DNA of 64,000 nucleotides, from the NCBI GenBank assembly GCA_014529385.2, contig CM043953.1, positions 80,289,338 through 80,353,337 of the forward strand, given 5' to 3'. Shown in pieces: positions 11,301 through 25,180 of the stretch. Position numbers and translations under genes: made by a program. The notes below the pieces were generated by a model. It ran no database searches, had not been told where the DNA came from, and worked only from the letters and a program-made list of their open reading frames with translations. This stretch comes from Adiantum capillus-veneris. Its lineage: Eukaryota > Streptophyta > Polypodiopsida > Polypodiales > Pteridaceae. Position 1 is the stretch's first letter. Each line of letters opens with the position of its first letter.

Positions 11301-11846
11301 TACCATTTGGGTCTAAACTCTTGATGGAGTAGAAATTGGATTCCTCAATGGGAGTAAATTTAAAAGATATTATGATCCTTTAAGCCAAAAGGAACTATGT
11401 GCCATCCATAAAAAAAAACCAGCCAAGGCACAAGCCAAGTTGAAGAAGATACAAGCTCAAGCTGAGGCTAAGGAGCGACAACAACGTATAAGATGCCAAC
11501 GAGAGGCCAACCTGGGAGTTACACATGCATTCCACGTTGAAACAGAGGATGAGTGGTTAGAATCTGACACACCTAAGTACCATGTGGTCTAAACTCTATG
11601 GAGTAGAAATTTTCCTCATTGGGGAGTAAATTTAAAAGATATTATGATCCTTTAAGCCAAAAGGAACTATGTGCCATCCATAAAAAAAAACCAGCCAAGG
11701 CACAAGCCAAGTTGAAGAAGATACAAGCTCAAGCTGAGGCTAAGGAGCGACAACAACGTATAAGATGCCAACGAGAGGCCAACCTGGGAGTTACACATGC
11801 ATTCCACGTTGAAACAGAGGATGAGTGGTTAGAATCTGACACACCT
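11301..11846 (+). repeat. about 275-bp tandem duplication in element A
   Basis: Copy 1 (11301-11574) and copy 2 (11575-11846) share almost all bases. Each contains gtaaatttaaaagatatt...ccagccaaggcacaagcc...gagtggttag. The unit encodes a Lys/Ala/Gln-rich helical stretch (QAKLKKIQAQAEAKERQQ). A few small indels lie near the start. It arose after integrase, by slippage or unequal exchange. Confidence 0.9.
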
Positions 11847-12338
11847 CTACGATACCCTATTCAGCTAAATAACACCTATGGAAAAGTGCTATATAACGCC
11901 TTATTGGACATGGGTGCTAAGTATAATCTGCTATCATATGGAGTGTGGTGTCAGTTAGGAAATCCATCTCTATCTGAGAGTATTATCCAAGTCAAGTGTG
12001 TTAACAAGAAAAAAACCACGATTTTTGAAATCTGGCACACTTTTGTCAATTATGACAACGGGGTTGTAGCTCAAGACTTTTTGGTCATACCTGCTGGAAC
12101 TATGTAGGGTAATATAAACCTATGATGCACATGGATGATAGCAACCAAATGCACTATTGATTGGGGGAATGGGGGTGTCGCAACGCAAAAACCAACTCTT
12201 AGCCCTGCCACTCAAGCCCTAGTCCCTGAGATATTTCCTCTTAAGGAAATAAAACCCAGAACATTGGATGTCCAGGAGGTTGAACCATATGTCTCCATAG
12301 CCCAACTCTCTAGAGCTTCAACTTCTGTAGTTGAATAA
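11619..12338 (+). pseudogene. element A: helical linker plus post-integrase aspartic-protease-like domain
   Basis: The 162-codon frame 11619-12107 starts with the charged helical repeat. It then shows a retropepsin-like layout: a YNALLDMGAKYNLLS segment (D-M-G-A where active proteases have D-S/T-G-A), a central part, QDFLVIPAG, and after a TAG a TWMIATKCTIDW stretch at about 12130-12155 where retropepsins have ILGR-W. The motif order fits an aspartic protease. The family already has a protease upstream of RT (seen in element B), so this is a second, possibly inactive, copy. Alternatively it is a structural clamp domain. Moderately sure of the fold, unsure of activity. Confidence 0.5.
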
Positions 12339-12342
12339 AGCT

Positions 12343-13017
12343 TGAGACACACAAGACCCATCCTAATATAACAAAGAAAACATACAAGTGGGTCCCTAAA
12401 GATTCTTTAGCGACCATTGCTAGTGCTAAGAAATAGGAGCCTGGCAAGAGACGTCTCACTCGCCCCAAGAAATGTAAAGAAAAGCTGCATTGGATTCCTA
12501 AAAAACTATTGAAAGCCCAAGTCTACTATGAAGGAAATAATCAAATCTGGGTGCCAAAACGTAAATTGTTCTCTTACTTGTCACCTGACCCATGTGAGCC
12601 CAATCCTGTAGCTCCAAAATGAATTGAAAATCGCAGAAAGGAAAAAATCACGGAATGCTCCGCTCCGGAGCTAGTTTGGGTATCGAAGAAAGAACGATTT
12701 GTTCCACTTAGCTCAGGAATAGGGAAGTCAAATGAAGCTTTTTGCTCTTCATGTAGTTCATATACGGAAATAGAAGCTTCGACACAACCTCCACCTACCA
12801 TTGTACATATCCATACAAACAAAAAAGAATTTTCACCTCCCCTTGTAAGTTCACCACCTACAATAACGTTGCAAATAAAATCATGGGAGAGTACTTTACC
12901 ACCCTTGCAACTAGATGAAACGCATAGGGCGGTCAAAAACTATTGGTTAAAGCCTTCACCCATAACAACTTGAAACAATTGGTTTCAAAAGGTGATGACA
13001 TCATTCCAAAATGTGTA
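12343..13017 (+). pseudogene. element A: conserved C-terminal 3' domain
   Basis: Similar throughout to the 202-codon frame of element B at 33150-33758. Shared features are basic KKCKE-like residues, then WIPK, NQIWVPKR, LVWV-KKE and PPTIVHIHT blocks, and a C-terminal SWESTLPPLQLDE. Three near-repeats of a W-V/I-P/S-K motif are visible. In A it is broken by stops (for example a TAG near 12435 and a TGA near 12620). Conservation between two otherwise different copies suggests that the family encoded a real protein domain after integrase. The function is unknown. Confidence 0.5.
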
Positions 13018-13309
13018 ATCTACCCAAGGAAGGGGGGAGTGCTCGCTGACAGTCATCACTCCCCTCTCAACCTTCTTGCCTGACCTCTCAATCTTCCAAT
13101 CTTAGGGAATGTATATATAAAGCCCTATACACACAAAAAACAAAAATAAAAAATTAAAAGAGCAAGAGCCACCAAACAAAAATCTGGAAACCTACGAGTT
13201 CTATACATAACACAAAATCATAAAAACATATTATGCACAAAGACACGATCTTTTGACATGACCCTTATAATATTTGCACTCTAATCATCATCTATCTGTG
13301 TGTATATAT
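13018..13309 (+). other. element A: AT-rich spacer before the small ORF
   Basis: The beginning (aaggaaggggggagtg, then aatcttagggaatgtatatataaagcc) matches element B at 33050-33145 on the opposite strand. The gtatatataaagcc string is a TATA-like element that could drive the downstream small ORF as a subgenomic RNA; this is inference. Similarity to B fades at about 13200. Confidence 0.4.
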
Positions 13310-13735
13310 ATGGCTAGTACGATAGAGCATCCACTCCTACCTTGGCGTGAGAGGTACCCTCTTTACTTTGCACAAGTGTTTCACATAGTCTACCCGGTGC
13401 TTGCATGTCAATGGGATTTGGTAGATACGCTAGCGTGTGAGAGGAATTTCGAGGAGTTAGAATGGATGATACGTCTCTTGACCACAAATGATCCATAAAT
13501 AATAGAGGACGTCTCTCCGATTGCACAAACTTACCCTCTTGACCAAGATGACCATAGGTGTTTAGTGATGTTCTTAGTGAACATTTGTGCCTCTAATCAT
13601 GAGGAAGAGTTACATGATTACACGGATGGCACATATGGTCTCACGGATGATGAGTTCGTTTTTCTTGATGATAACGAGGATTGGGGTTTAGCCTTAGGAT
13701 TTCCCCCCAATCTCTACAATATCCTATTCCCTTGA
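13310..13735 (+). pseudogene. element A: small acidic ORF of unknown function
   Basis: An ATG at 13310 opens a 141-codon frame ending in TGA at 13733-13735 with a single internal TAA at codon 63 (13496). The product starts MASTIEHPLLPWRERYP and ends in an acidic stretch (GLTDDEFVFLDDNEDWG) before a hydrophobic tail. There is no signal peptide, zinc finger or recognised domain. Element B has only about 70 unrelated bases at the corresponding place, so the ORF is an optional module between pol and the LTR. It could be an accessory retrotransposon gene or captured host sequence. Confidence 0.45.
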
Positions 13736-15095
13736 CTCTCTCGGGGGAGTGCAAATAATTAGGTTAGAGTTCCATATGTTGTTTGATTGTGTTCGATAAG
13801 GGTTGGTGCCTCTTCTCACTGATGTGCCTCCTAGAGGTATTCTTTGTGTTTTCTAGTGTGTACAGGATGTTAGGACTTTGAGCTTCAAGGAGTCTTTCTC
13901 TTGTTCACTCTTCGAATCAAGCGCGATCATCAGCACGAACATGTGTTTCTTGTCCATTAGCATTGCCCCTTGTCTTTTTTGCATCCATGTTTGTCTGCTT
14001 TAATTATGATTGGTAGCATAATATTCAGTGCATTTGCCTACTATCAAACATTGGATTCAATGTAATTTTTTGTCATAACCCCTTGTCTAGGTTTAAAAAT
14101 CAAGCAGTCTGACTAAGCTAGTTTGACCAAGTTAGGAGTTAATGATCTTCTCTTAATACCATGGGTAATGCCTTCCTAATAATCAATGGTTACTTTAGGT
14201 TCTTAATCCGATTTAGGCAACATTGTGTGCAATGTACTAGGGATTTCTAGTAGGCTTAGTCCCTACTGACCTTTAGCTTAAGTATTATAAAGGGCGTTTA
14301 CTAGTGTGATGAGCCTGGGGAGGGTAACAGTGTTATATGACCCCCCAAAGTTACAAAATTAAAATGCTCAAAAAAAAGAGACAAAAAAAATCAATCAAAA
14401 GTGCCACAATGTAAAATCTTAAGCTGGAAGAGAAATCCTAGCTTGATTTGGTACTTCACTCAGATGTATCGCCTATGGTACTAGAGCCCTAGAGGTTCCC
14501 AGTGTGGTCGCTCTTCCTTGAAAAGCAAAAACCCCAAGGCATACAAAATAAGCACACACATCAAAATTCAATCAATGTGAAAAGACTTTGGGGGGTCAAA
14601 GAAAAGGAAATAAGTCAGGCAATGATTTCATGAGCAATTCCTTTTATCGTAGCTTAACTACAAGGTCTTCTAGGTATAGCCTCTAGCCAGTCCTCGGACA
14701 TGAAATACTTGGCTCTCGCGATTAAACAGCTTAATTGACGAGAGAATATTGAGAAGCTTGCCCATGGTATTAATAGTTGACCTCTATTGCCTTTCGACCG
14801 TTAAATTAGCGACCCTAGACTTGTTTCGGTTTTGACCTTTACAATTGTTTATGCGTTTGATTATATTACAGTTTAATGTTTATTGTTGACAAATTGTTTA
14901 ATATTCTATTACCACAATCAATTTGTCTGCCTACAACTGTATATGCTTTTTAATTGTATATGCGAATGCAATTACTGTGCCAATTTTATTTGATTTTGCA
15001 GTGACTAAAGAAGGCTAAGGACATTCATCTCAAATTCTCTTCCACCTCGAGAAACGAGCTTTATCTCAATAGCTTCCGAGGACGGAATCTACATC
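13736..15095 (+). other. element A: long conserved non-coding 3' region
   Basis: About 1.3 kb without an ORF. From 13820 it is strongly similar to element B 31514-32860 (opposite strand). Shared strings include gatgtgcctcctagaggtat, gagcctggggagggtaac and gaccccccaaag. Base-level conservation without coding potential suggests RNA-level function such as packaging or priming, or simply recent common descent. Confidence 0.55.
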
Positions 15096-15106
15096 AGGAA
15101 GGGGGG
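15096..15106 (+). promoter_or_regulatory. element A polypurine tract
   Basis: aggaagggggg directly before catgtt at the LTR start. The same tract precedes the LTR in element B. It primes plus-strand DNA synthesis in LTR retrotransposons. Confidence 0.75.
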
Positions 15107-15303
15107 CATGTTAACCCTCATGGACACCCTATCACCTACGACAGACGTCGTATTATTTATTTGGTAGAGTCATGGACCGGGCTTGTCGATCCAATAGATG
15201 TGTAGGTGATCGCCGATGAGAGTTGCACCACCTATCTTATTTTTATAATATTTGTGCAACGACCGGCCACTGTTGGCGTCCATGTGTGAACGGACCAAAC
15301 TCT

Positions 15304-15310
15304 TATAAAA
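15304..15310 (+). promoter_or_regulatory. LTR TATA box, element A
   Basis: tataaaa lies at the position where both element B LTRs also have TATAAAA, about 120 bases before the GA tract. It is the probable core promoter of the element. Confidence 0.5.
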
Positions 15311-15421
15311 GGTCCATTTGACCTAAAAATCCTCATTCTTAGAGGTGTAAGCTAAGAAGTGCTTTTGCTCCATCTCTGTCTTTTTCTCCTTTGTGTGCTC
15401 ACAGGTGTGTGTGTGTGCGCT

Positions 15422-15436
15422 AGAGAGAGAGAGAAG

Positions 15437-15510
<74 letters not shown>
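15422..15510. repeat. (GA)n microsatellite in element A LTR
   Basis: 89 nt, near-pure GA. The B LTRs have a short GA/CT tract at the same site, so this one has expanded. Confidence 0.9.
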
Positions 15511-15511
<1 letters not shown>

Positions 15512-15739
15512 ATTTGCAGCAGCATTGACGGGGGCGAGGCGGTTGAGCGCGACATCGTTGGTGGCTCCTTCTTCTTCGTAGCACAGGATCCTTCACGACT
15601 GAAGCATTGAGCAGTGAGTGACACACCCCTGCCCCTTTGAGCTTGCTAGGATCTTCTAGTTGTGTGTTTGCAGCCTTTTGAGGCTCGCACACAATGCAGA
15701 GGAAACTTCCCAGTCTCAACACGTACGAGAAAGCGTACA

Positions 15740-15983
15740 TTATGGGATGACCAAGTGAACGTTGGCCTGGTTCGCGTGCGTCTAGTGTAGGAACCATCTC
15801 TATGATAGCTCCTATTCACTTATATAAGACATCAAGGAAGTTCCACGGGATATATAAGCTCCGCTCTTTGAACTTTTGACCATTCAAGATTTTAACGGTT
15901 ATCACCTCTCTCTCTCTCTCTCTCATCAACAAAGGTGGCAAATTTTTTTGGTTTCAACAAAATTAGAAGATAGAAATGCACAC
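15740..15983 (+). repeat. dispersed LTR-like repeat R2, copy 1
   Basis: Shares gtgtaggaaccatctct, tatataag, gatc/accattca and ggttatcac with 55120-55330 in the same order and orientation. A tatataag promoter-like string followed by a leader suggests an LTR, but I could not fix its ends. It abuts the end of element A on the left and the poly(T) of LINE E on the right. Confidence 0.4.
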
Positions 15984-16017
15984 TTTATTTTTTTTTTGTA
16001 AATCTGCTTTGATTAAT

Positions 16018-16339
16018 TTACAAGTGGGAAACCTCAAAGCAAGGAAAACCCACAAAAAAGATCAAACAATGGGAAACCTCAAGGCGAGAAAAACCCATAG
16101 AAAGTATTACAAACTGTAACTCAGAAATAGTCAAAGTAGAGTTGGTAATGGCTAACAAGGAGCTCGTCCAAGTCATAAACTTGAAGAGACTATCTAAGAG
16201 ATATCTTGAAGAAAGAAACATATTCCACTTGAATCTGCTAAAACATGAGGGAATTCCATGGCCTCCACACTGTCCACAGTACCCAGAACCTAACCAAGCC
16301 GAAAAAGTGTGCATACGGACGAAGCAAAGGCAGAAGCAC
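16018..16339 (-). other. LINE E 3' untranslated region
   Basis: Non-coding after the zinc finger. It contains two near-copies of a 27-base unit (gggaaacctcaaagcaagg at 16026 and gggaaacctcaaggcgag at 16070) and ends in the A tail. Confidence 0.5.
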
Positions 16340-17202
16340 TCAGAAAAATTTACCAAATTGTAAGCCAAAAAAACGCGAGCAAAGAGCTAAAGGGATGCTA
16401 TCCACAAACTTTCGCATACGAGAACAAGACCACAATAGATGTAGAATATTCTCAATGCTTGCCCCACAACGAACACATCGCAAAGAGGCCAATATCCTAG
16501 AGCACAATAATTTGCCAATGGGGAGAACCCCAACAATACATCTCCACATAAACAATCACTCCTTGAGAGGTAGCTTGCCATGCCAGATTTTCATAATTTT
16601 ACTCCGCCACCAAGTAACACTCTCTTATTCATATTCCATACCTTGTTACAATGTTCTTGGATCCAGGAAGATGACTGCAAATGACAATACACTTTCTTTG
16701 CAGATATCGAACCAATCGAAGAACCAGCATAGAGCCAATCGCCAATTCGATTGTCTTCAACTAGCGACAGGATGAAAGATATAGAATCTACCAACTCTTT
16801 AATGGTTTTCCACATGCGCTTGTAGTGTGACCCAAATCCAAAGGTAAGAGCAGCCTGTCTGAACGAGAGCACCCGTCCTTCAACGTCTATCACATCTGCT
16901 ATCCTGTCAATACCTTTGTGGGAGAGAAAGTAAGCCTGTCTAGGAGAGTGTTGAACAAGAGTCTGAGCAAAAACTCTGCTCCAATGCAAACTCTCCAATC
17001 GAAGTGAATTTCCACAGGTGTCATCTCTACCATTCCACAACAATTCATTCGTTACCAACTTCCAATCTTCCATTAGACTGGAAGCAAAGGGACATTCCGG
17101 ATTTGTAGATTCAACTTTATCAAAAACCACATCCCAATATGACGACTGCCAATGGCCGAAGGCCGGCGTGGAAACCATATGAGAGCACAAAAACGCAAGC
17201 AT
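16340..17202 (-). pseudogene. LINE E ORF2 C-terminal region with zinc finger
   Basis: A 203-codon frame at 16591-17202 continues the RT ORF after a TAG. It is Trp-rich, typical of the segment between RT and the C-terminus in plant L1. After a frameshift, the frame 16340-16555 shows CVRCGASIENILHLLWSC, the Cys-Cys-His-Cys zinc-binding motif found at the end of plant LINE proteins (zf-RVT type). It probably helps to bind element RNA or target DNA. Confidence 0.7.
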
Positions 17203-18928
17203 CTATGTCCAAGACTGTTTTTGCTCAACCAATACTAACAACAAAGTAGCCTTCCTTGCTGTAACATCAGAACACAAATGAAGGATATTCAGACCACCAC
17301 AACGTTTTGGAGTGCAAAGCTTATCCATCTCAAGAAATCGCAAGCCTTTTTTGTGAGAGGAAGTGGACCAAAAATGCTCCAAAATTCGAGACATGAAATC
17401 CCGAAGACGACGGGGTGGCCAATGCAAGAAAGGCAAAAAAAATTGCATGTATGCCACCAAAATAAACTGCACTATTCTGAGTCTTACATGGAGCGGCCAG
17501 GTAGACAATTTCCAATAATGCAATTTAGACCTCAGTTTATTCTCAACCCATTGCAACAACTTTGCATTGTTAACCGACCAAGCCAACGGATAACCAATAT
17601 GCCTTACAATTTGATCACGCTTCACTATCTCACCTGGCCATAACATAGCATGCCAATCCATTTGATGCAAGGGCAACAATTTGATCACTTGGAGACCTCC
17701 AGCCAACCCATAAATACGTAGTGCTTCCATAACACAACGAACATCCTCAGGTTGATTTCTAGGCCTGAACATGGAGTCATCTGCATATGCTTGTGCCACA
17801 AAATGATCATGAGCTGGCAGTTGCAATCCATGCAACCGATCAGATGCTGTCAAGGAGTCGAAATACAACAATAGAGGATGTGTAGCAATAGCATACAACA
17901 TAGAACTCAAAGGACATCCTTTCCTGACCGATAGACCAAGATCCTAGAGCCGAGTCAGCTCGTTGTCAAGAATTCCGGTAGATTGATTGTTATCATAAAG
18001 GAAATAGACTACCTAACGCATCCTGGGCCCAAAGCCCAAAGCCATCATGATTTGAGCAATGAAGTCCCATTGAACAGTGTCAAATTCTTTCTCTATATCA
18101 ATCTGCATGATAAGCACATCTTGTCCAGTGTATTTTTCATACTCAATTCCAATAAAAGCGTTAGCGATATTATCCATAATTTGCATGCGAGGAATAAATC
18201 CATATTGAGCTGGATGTATCCCGAAGAACAAATGGTCAGTAACACGAGTAGCTATCATTTTGGACGATAATTTGTAAACTACCGTCATAAGCATTATTGG
18301 ACACCAATGTGAGAGTATTCACACAATGCTTGCTTGGGCAACAGTTTCACAAATCCTTCTTTCCACGATTGCGGCAAAGATTGCGTGGTCCATGCGTGAT
18401 TTATCATGAAAAGAAGAGGTTGCTTAAGGAATTCCCAAAAGAGATGGAAAAATTCAATTGTAAGCCCGTCCCATCGAGAAGATTTCCAATGACCAAGATG
18501 CAACAGATTGTCGTGCAACTCGTCCTCAGTAAAACTAGCCTCAAGGGTAGCCACATCATTCATTGTCAATATAGGATGTACATAAGATAACAATAAGTGT
18601 CTGGCTTGCAAAACCTCAGTCGAGGGAGCCTTGGCTTGGCAAAAACTCGTTGAAAATGATCCCATTGAGTCTGCCAATTGGCTTTTCTTGGTCCTCTATT
18701 GCCCAGCCTCATCCTTAACCCTTTTGATAGAGGCAAATGTCCTTGAATGATGCAAATGCTTAAAGAATTGTTTTGATGAACAAACTTTATCCATAAAAGC
18801 GTATTGCCTAGATCTAAGTTCCATGTTTTAAGTTTTCTCTTATCATTATGCATCAACAAAGTTTTAGCTACACATAATTCCTCTTGTTCTGAATCAGTAT
18901 GCCTTCTAGAATTTGCAAGACTTCCCAA
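17203..18928 (-). pseudogene. LINE E ORF2 reverse transcriptase
   Basis: Fingers (SSRWDGLTIEFF, SWKEGFVKLLPK) are in the frame 18294-18677. Palm motif A (QIDIEKEFDTVQWDF) is in 18013-18294, and motif C with an intact QAYADDS is in 17203-17910. Thumb-like and Trp-rich sequence follows. Frame changes separate the three pieces and a TAG lies near 18010. The enzyme primes reverse transcription from a nick in target DNA. The YADD core is preserved despite the decay. Confidence 0.8.
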
Positions 18929-18982
18929 GGCTTGGCACGTCTCCTTATCTTTTTACACTTTATTTCTCAACTTGTACATGTA

Positions 18983-19888
18983 CTACGAACCATAATCCTT
19001 TATGATTTCCTGGATGCACATGACAAAACGATACCAGGCCACATCCACATCAATAAACATATGAGAGAGAAGTGAAGGAATCACCACTTCAATCAAAGTT
19101 CGAAATGCTCTGTGTGAAAGATACACATTATTAATATGCAACAACCACTTATGAAGGAGCGGAAAATCTACATCCAATGCCTCAAAATAGACCCAGCGCC
19201 AAAGAGGAAAATGATAAGATAAGGTGAAAGAATGATCAATCCTCATATCATATGCAAACATATCATATTGCGGAGTGCCCAATATATACCAGCGATCTAA
19301 TCGTGCTATATATCCAGAGTGAGCATTATGAGTAAATGTATAGCCCCACTCTGAAGACTGCATGTTGGCCCATAGATCTAAGACACCCGTATTACTGACC
19401 ATGGCATCCCAAGAAGAACATTCAAAGTTCAACATATGCAAATGATTAGTTGTGTTGTTCGTGTTTGCAGGTGCATTATTAAAATCCCCGCACCAATAAG
19501 CATGTGAACGCCAGGGGTATTTGACCAACTCTTACCAAAGATGACTTCTTTGTGCCGAGTCAGTATAAGTATAAATACCAACAAATTCTAGAATATTCCC
19601 TTGGACAAGACCTTGAACCACCATCCAATGCCCCGCCGGATCATTATGAACCGGCTACAGTTCATGACGCACCATCACCAAAACAACCGAGAAAGCACCA
19701 GTACCAGCATAAGCAATCCAGAATCCTGCTTAATATGAAGATTGCCCTACAAAATCATGCTGATTATGCTCTTGTAACACCACTATATCTGCTTTATTTG
19801 TATGTACATAATGCCAAAGTAGCTTCCACTTATCGTGGTTCCACAATTCACGCACATTATATGTAAAGCATCTAAGAGGAGAATGCAT
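18983..19888 (-). pseudogene. LINE E ORF2 endonuclease
   Basis: An ATG at 19888 opens a frame beginning MHSPLRCFTYNVRELW (catalytic Asn in YNVR), then VVLQEH (catalytic Glu). The open frame 18983-19528 continues with YWCGDFNNAP (GDFN), ARLDRWYI and RIDHSFTL (DH). This is the ordered signature of apurinic/apyrimidinic-type L1 endonuclease, which nicks the target for priming. Two or three stops interrupt the N-terminal third. Confidence 0.75.
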
Positions 19889-20199
19889 CTATACAATATT
19901 TACAAGAGAAGCATGAGGCACTATCCTCAAGTTGTATTGCCCATGGGCACATCAGCTTCCATACTAATAGTCAATAATGTAGACTCCATATGCGTTCCTT
20001 GGTAGGCATCCTAATGCAGAGATGTTGAACCAAGTAGAGCATCTTTATATGAGTGTACCCCTTTGTCCCACACTTCAACTAGCAACTTGTGGTCATGAGA
20101 TATAGATGTAGAAGGTCCACCACTTCTCGCATCCAAAGCAGGCACATAATTTCTTGAAACAGGCAAAACACGAGGCTTAGTTGGCTTCTTTGGAGTTTG

Positions 20200-21089
20200 T
20201 CAACCATCAATAGAATCTGAAATTTTGGCTTTACCTTTGGTATCTGTCTTTGCAGCAGGATGCACATTAGGCATGCTTTTATTTTGATCTTTTCCTTGTT
20301 TAGCCTTCATGCTTCCATTAGCATCCCCCATCTTTGGTCTCACAAATGAAGACGAGGGAGAGGCAACATGGGTTCCAGATGCAAGAACAACAGAGGGTGG
20401 TAGTTTTAGCAGAGATTCATGGCATTTAGACTGCATATGACCAAATTTTCCACAACTGAAACATGCACTTGCAAATTTTTCCAATTTGAGTTTAAACGGC
20501 CTTTTACCTACCATTGGATCACCGGAGTCAATCGTTATTCCTGACGGTGTCGGCTAATCCATATCCCACAACACACAAAATCTGTTGGGATTAGTATCCA
20601 AATTTGGGGGGCATATCACTTTGCCCCACTGAGCCGCTAGGAGAGGCAAGAAATGCTTCCAAGCTCATGGAAATCCAATTATTTCCACCCAAACTGGACA
20701 CCGATGTTGAACAAGCTCTAATAGTCTTTAGTAAGCGCCCATGGCAATATATGTGTCATTTGCATATTGAAAAACAAGGGCGACATTTCCATGTTTGCCA
20801 GTAACACCTCATAAAAACCACGGGCACCAAAATACACTCCTCGGACAACTTGTCTTTTCAACAGGAAATCAACCCATTAACCTACGTCTTGTGCCGAGGG
20901 CATCTTACCAGGGAAAAACAAAATAACTACATTGAACGCATACAGTGCAACCGGATCGATAAGCTGTCGAACCGGAATAACCACTTCAGGACCTGGCTGC
21001 TGACCTTCCCAAGCATTGTGAGCATCAACAAAATCCTCTGACAAACATTCTTTGATGATGTTTGCAACATCCATCGAGGAAAGATGCAC
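20200..21089 (-). pseudogene. LINE E ORF1 (RNA-binding, CCHC)
   Basis: The last frame (20200-20514) contains CFSCGKFGHMQSKC, a canonical CX2CX4HX4C knuckle, followed by a Lys/Ser-rich tail. Upstream, after frame changes, comes a stretch with VVILFFPGKMPSA and PVWVEI-like residues, the layout of plant L1 ORF1 (DUF4283-like fold then knuckle). The product would coat LINE RNA. Breaks at about 20520-20880 prevent a continuous frame. Confidence 0.65.
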
Positions 21090-21247
21090 TTGCTTCCTAC
21101 GCTTAGAACTTGACAGAAGCCCCGCTGTAGGTGAAAACTATCTTCAACCACCGGTGCACTGAGAAGGGTATGCGTATTTGAAGTTGCACAGGGCAGAGTC
21201 GCGTGAAAAACTAGTGACAAAGAATTCACCACACTCGAAACCCAACC

Positions 21248-21249
<2 letters not shown>

Positions 21250-21284
<35 letters not shown>

Positions 21285-21294
21285 TTTATTGGCA
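21250..21294. repeat. 45-nt poly(C) tract
   Basis: An uninterrupted run of 45 C at the 5' boundary of LINE E (poly(G) in LINE orientation). Confidence 0.95.
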
Positions 21295-21661
21295 AAATAG
21301 GGCCCTCATTATTTCACCGTGCCACCGACTTTTTGATATGGGACAAAATATATAAGGACTTTCTTTTATAAAAAAAGAGCAAGAGGAAATCCTCAGCCAT
21401 CATCACAAAGGGGAGGCGGCCCCTTCCACCCTCGGACCATGAACTGGCGCTCTCTCCCCAGGCAATAATATCTTCTGACGCTTGAGGAGCTCTCACAGCA
21501 AGGGGCGGCTCTGCTCTTTCACTTCGGGTGCTCAGGATGCGTGCAAACCAACCTATAAATACTAAGGTGAGGGCACTCCTTAGCCCTCACTTAGCTTGAG
21601 ATTTAGTTTATGGTTGTTGTTATCCCGCTCTGTGTCGTTACTGCTTGAACTTCCTAAAGCT
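21295..21661 (+). promoter_or_regulatory. promoter-like region with TATA box
   Basis: ctataaatac at 21553-21562 lies about 110 bases before an ATG at 21662. GC-richer sequence (aggcggccccttcc) lies just upstream. The ATG begins nine codons ending at cag|gt, a splice-donor-like junction at 21688/21689. This could be the first exon of a host gene or another LTR promoter. No downstream exon could be identified. Confidence 0.25.
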
Positions 21662-21689
21662 ATGGAGCTTGCAGCTCAAACGTCTCAGG

Positions 21690-25180
<3,491 letters not shown>

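Larger units (their letters stand above)
7825..15739 (+). mobile_element. element A: 5'-truncated Ty3/gypsy retrotransposon
   Basis: Order seen: end of a protease-proximal region, spacer, RT, RNase H, integrase, second protease-like domain, conserved 3' domain, small ORF, long non-coding region, polypurine tract, LTR. RT before integrase defines Ty3/gypsy. Similarity to element B starts abruptly at about 7825. B's gag, first protease and 5' LTR therefore have no counterpart here, and the element is truncated at its 5' end. Numerous stops and frameshifts make it non-functional. There is no 5' LTR, so no target duplication can be tested. A and B share their LTR, 3' non-coding region and 3' domain, so they are one family. 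Confidence 0.85.
15109..15739 (+). mobile_element. element A 3' LTR
   Basis: Begins TGTTAACCCTCA after the polypurine tract and ends gcgtaca. Its landmarks match the LTRs of element B: caccctatcacctacgac, gggcttgtcg, gtgatcgccgatgag, cggttgagcgc and gtgagtgacacacc. At 631 bp it is longer than B's (about 570 bp), partly because of a long GA tract at 15422-15510. Only this one LTR of element A is present. Confidence 0.8.
15984..21249 (-). mobile_element. LINE E: near-full-length plant L1
   Basis: A minus-strand non-LTR retrotransposon. It has a CCHC ORF1 (20200-21089), an apurinic-type endonuclease (18983-19888), RT (17203-18928), a C-terminal zinc finger (about 16340-16560) and an A-rich tail seen as poly(T) at 15984-16000. 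About 5.3 kb is close to full length for plant L1. Its 5' end abuts a 45-nt poly(C) tract. Several frameshifts and stops make it inactive. I could not find convincing target-site duplications. Confidence 0.75.

Noticed and set aside
16142-19866. Plus-strand ORFs of 60-176 codons across LINE E
   Set aside because: They are antisense shadows of the endonuclease-RT ORF on the minus strand.
15984-21294. Target duplication ctttatt on both sides of LINE E
   Set aside because: The strings overlap the poly(T) tail and the base following the C run; too short and too simple to count as evidence.
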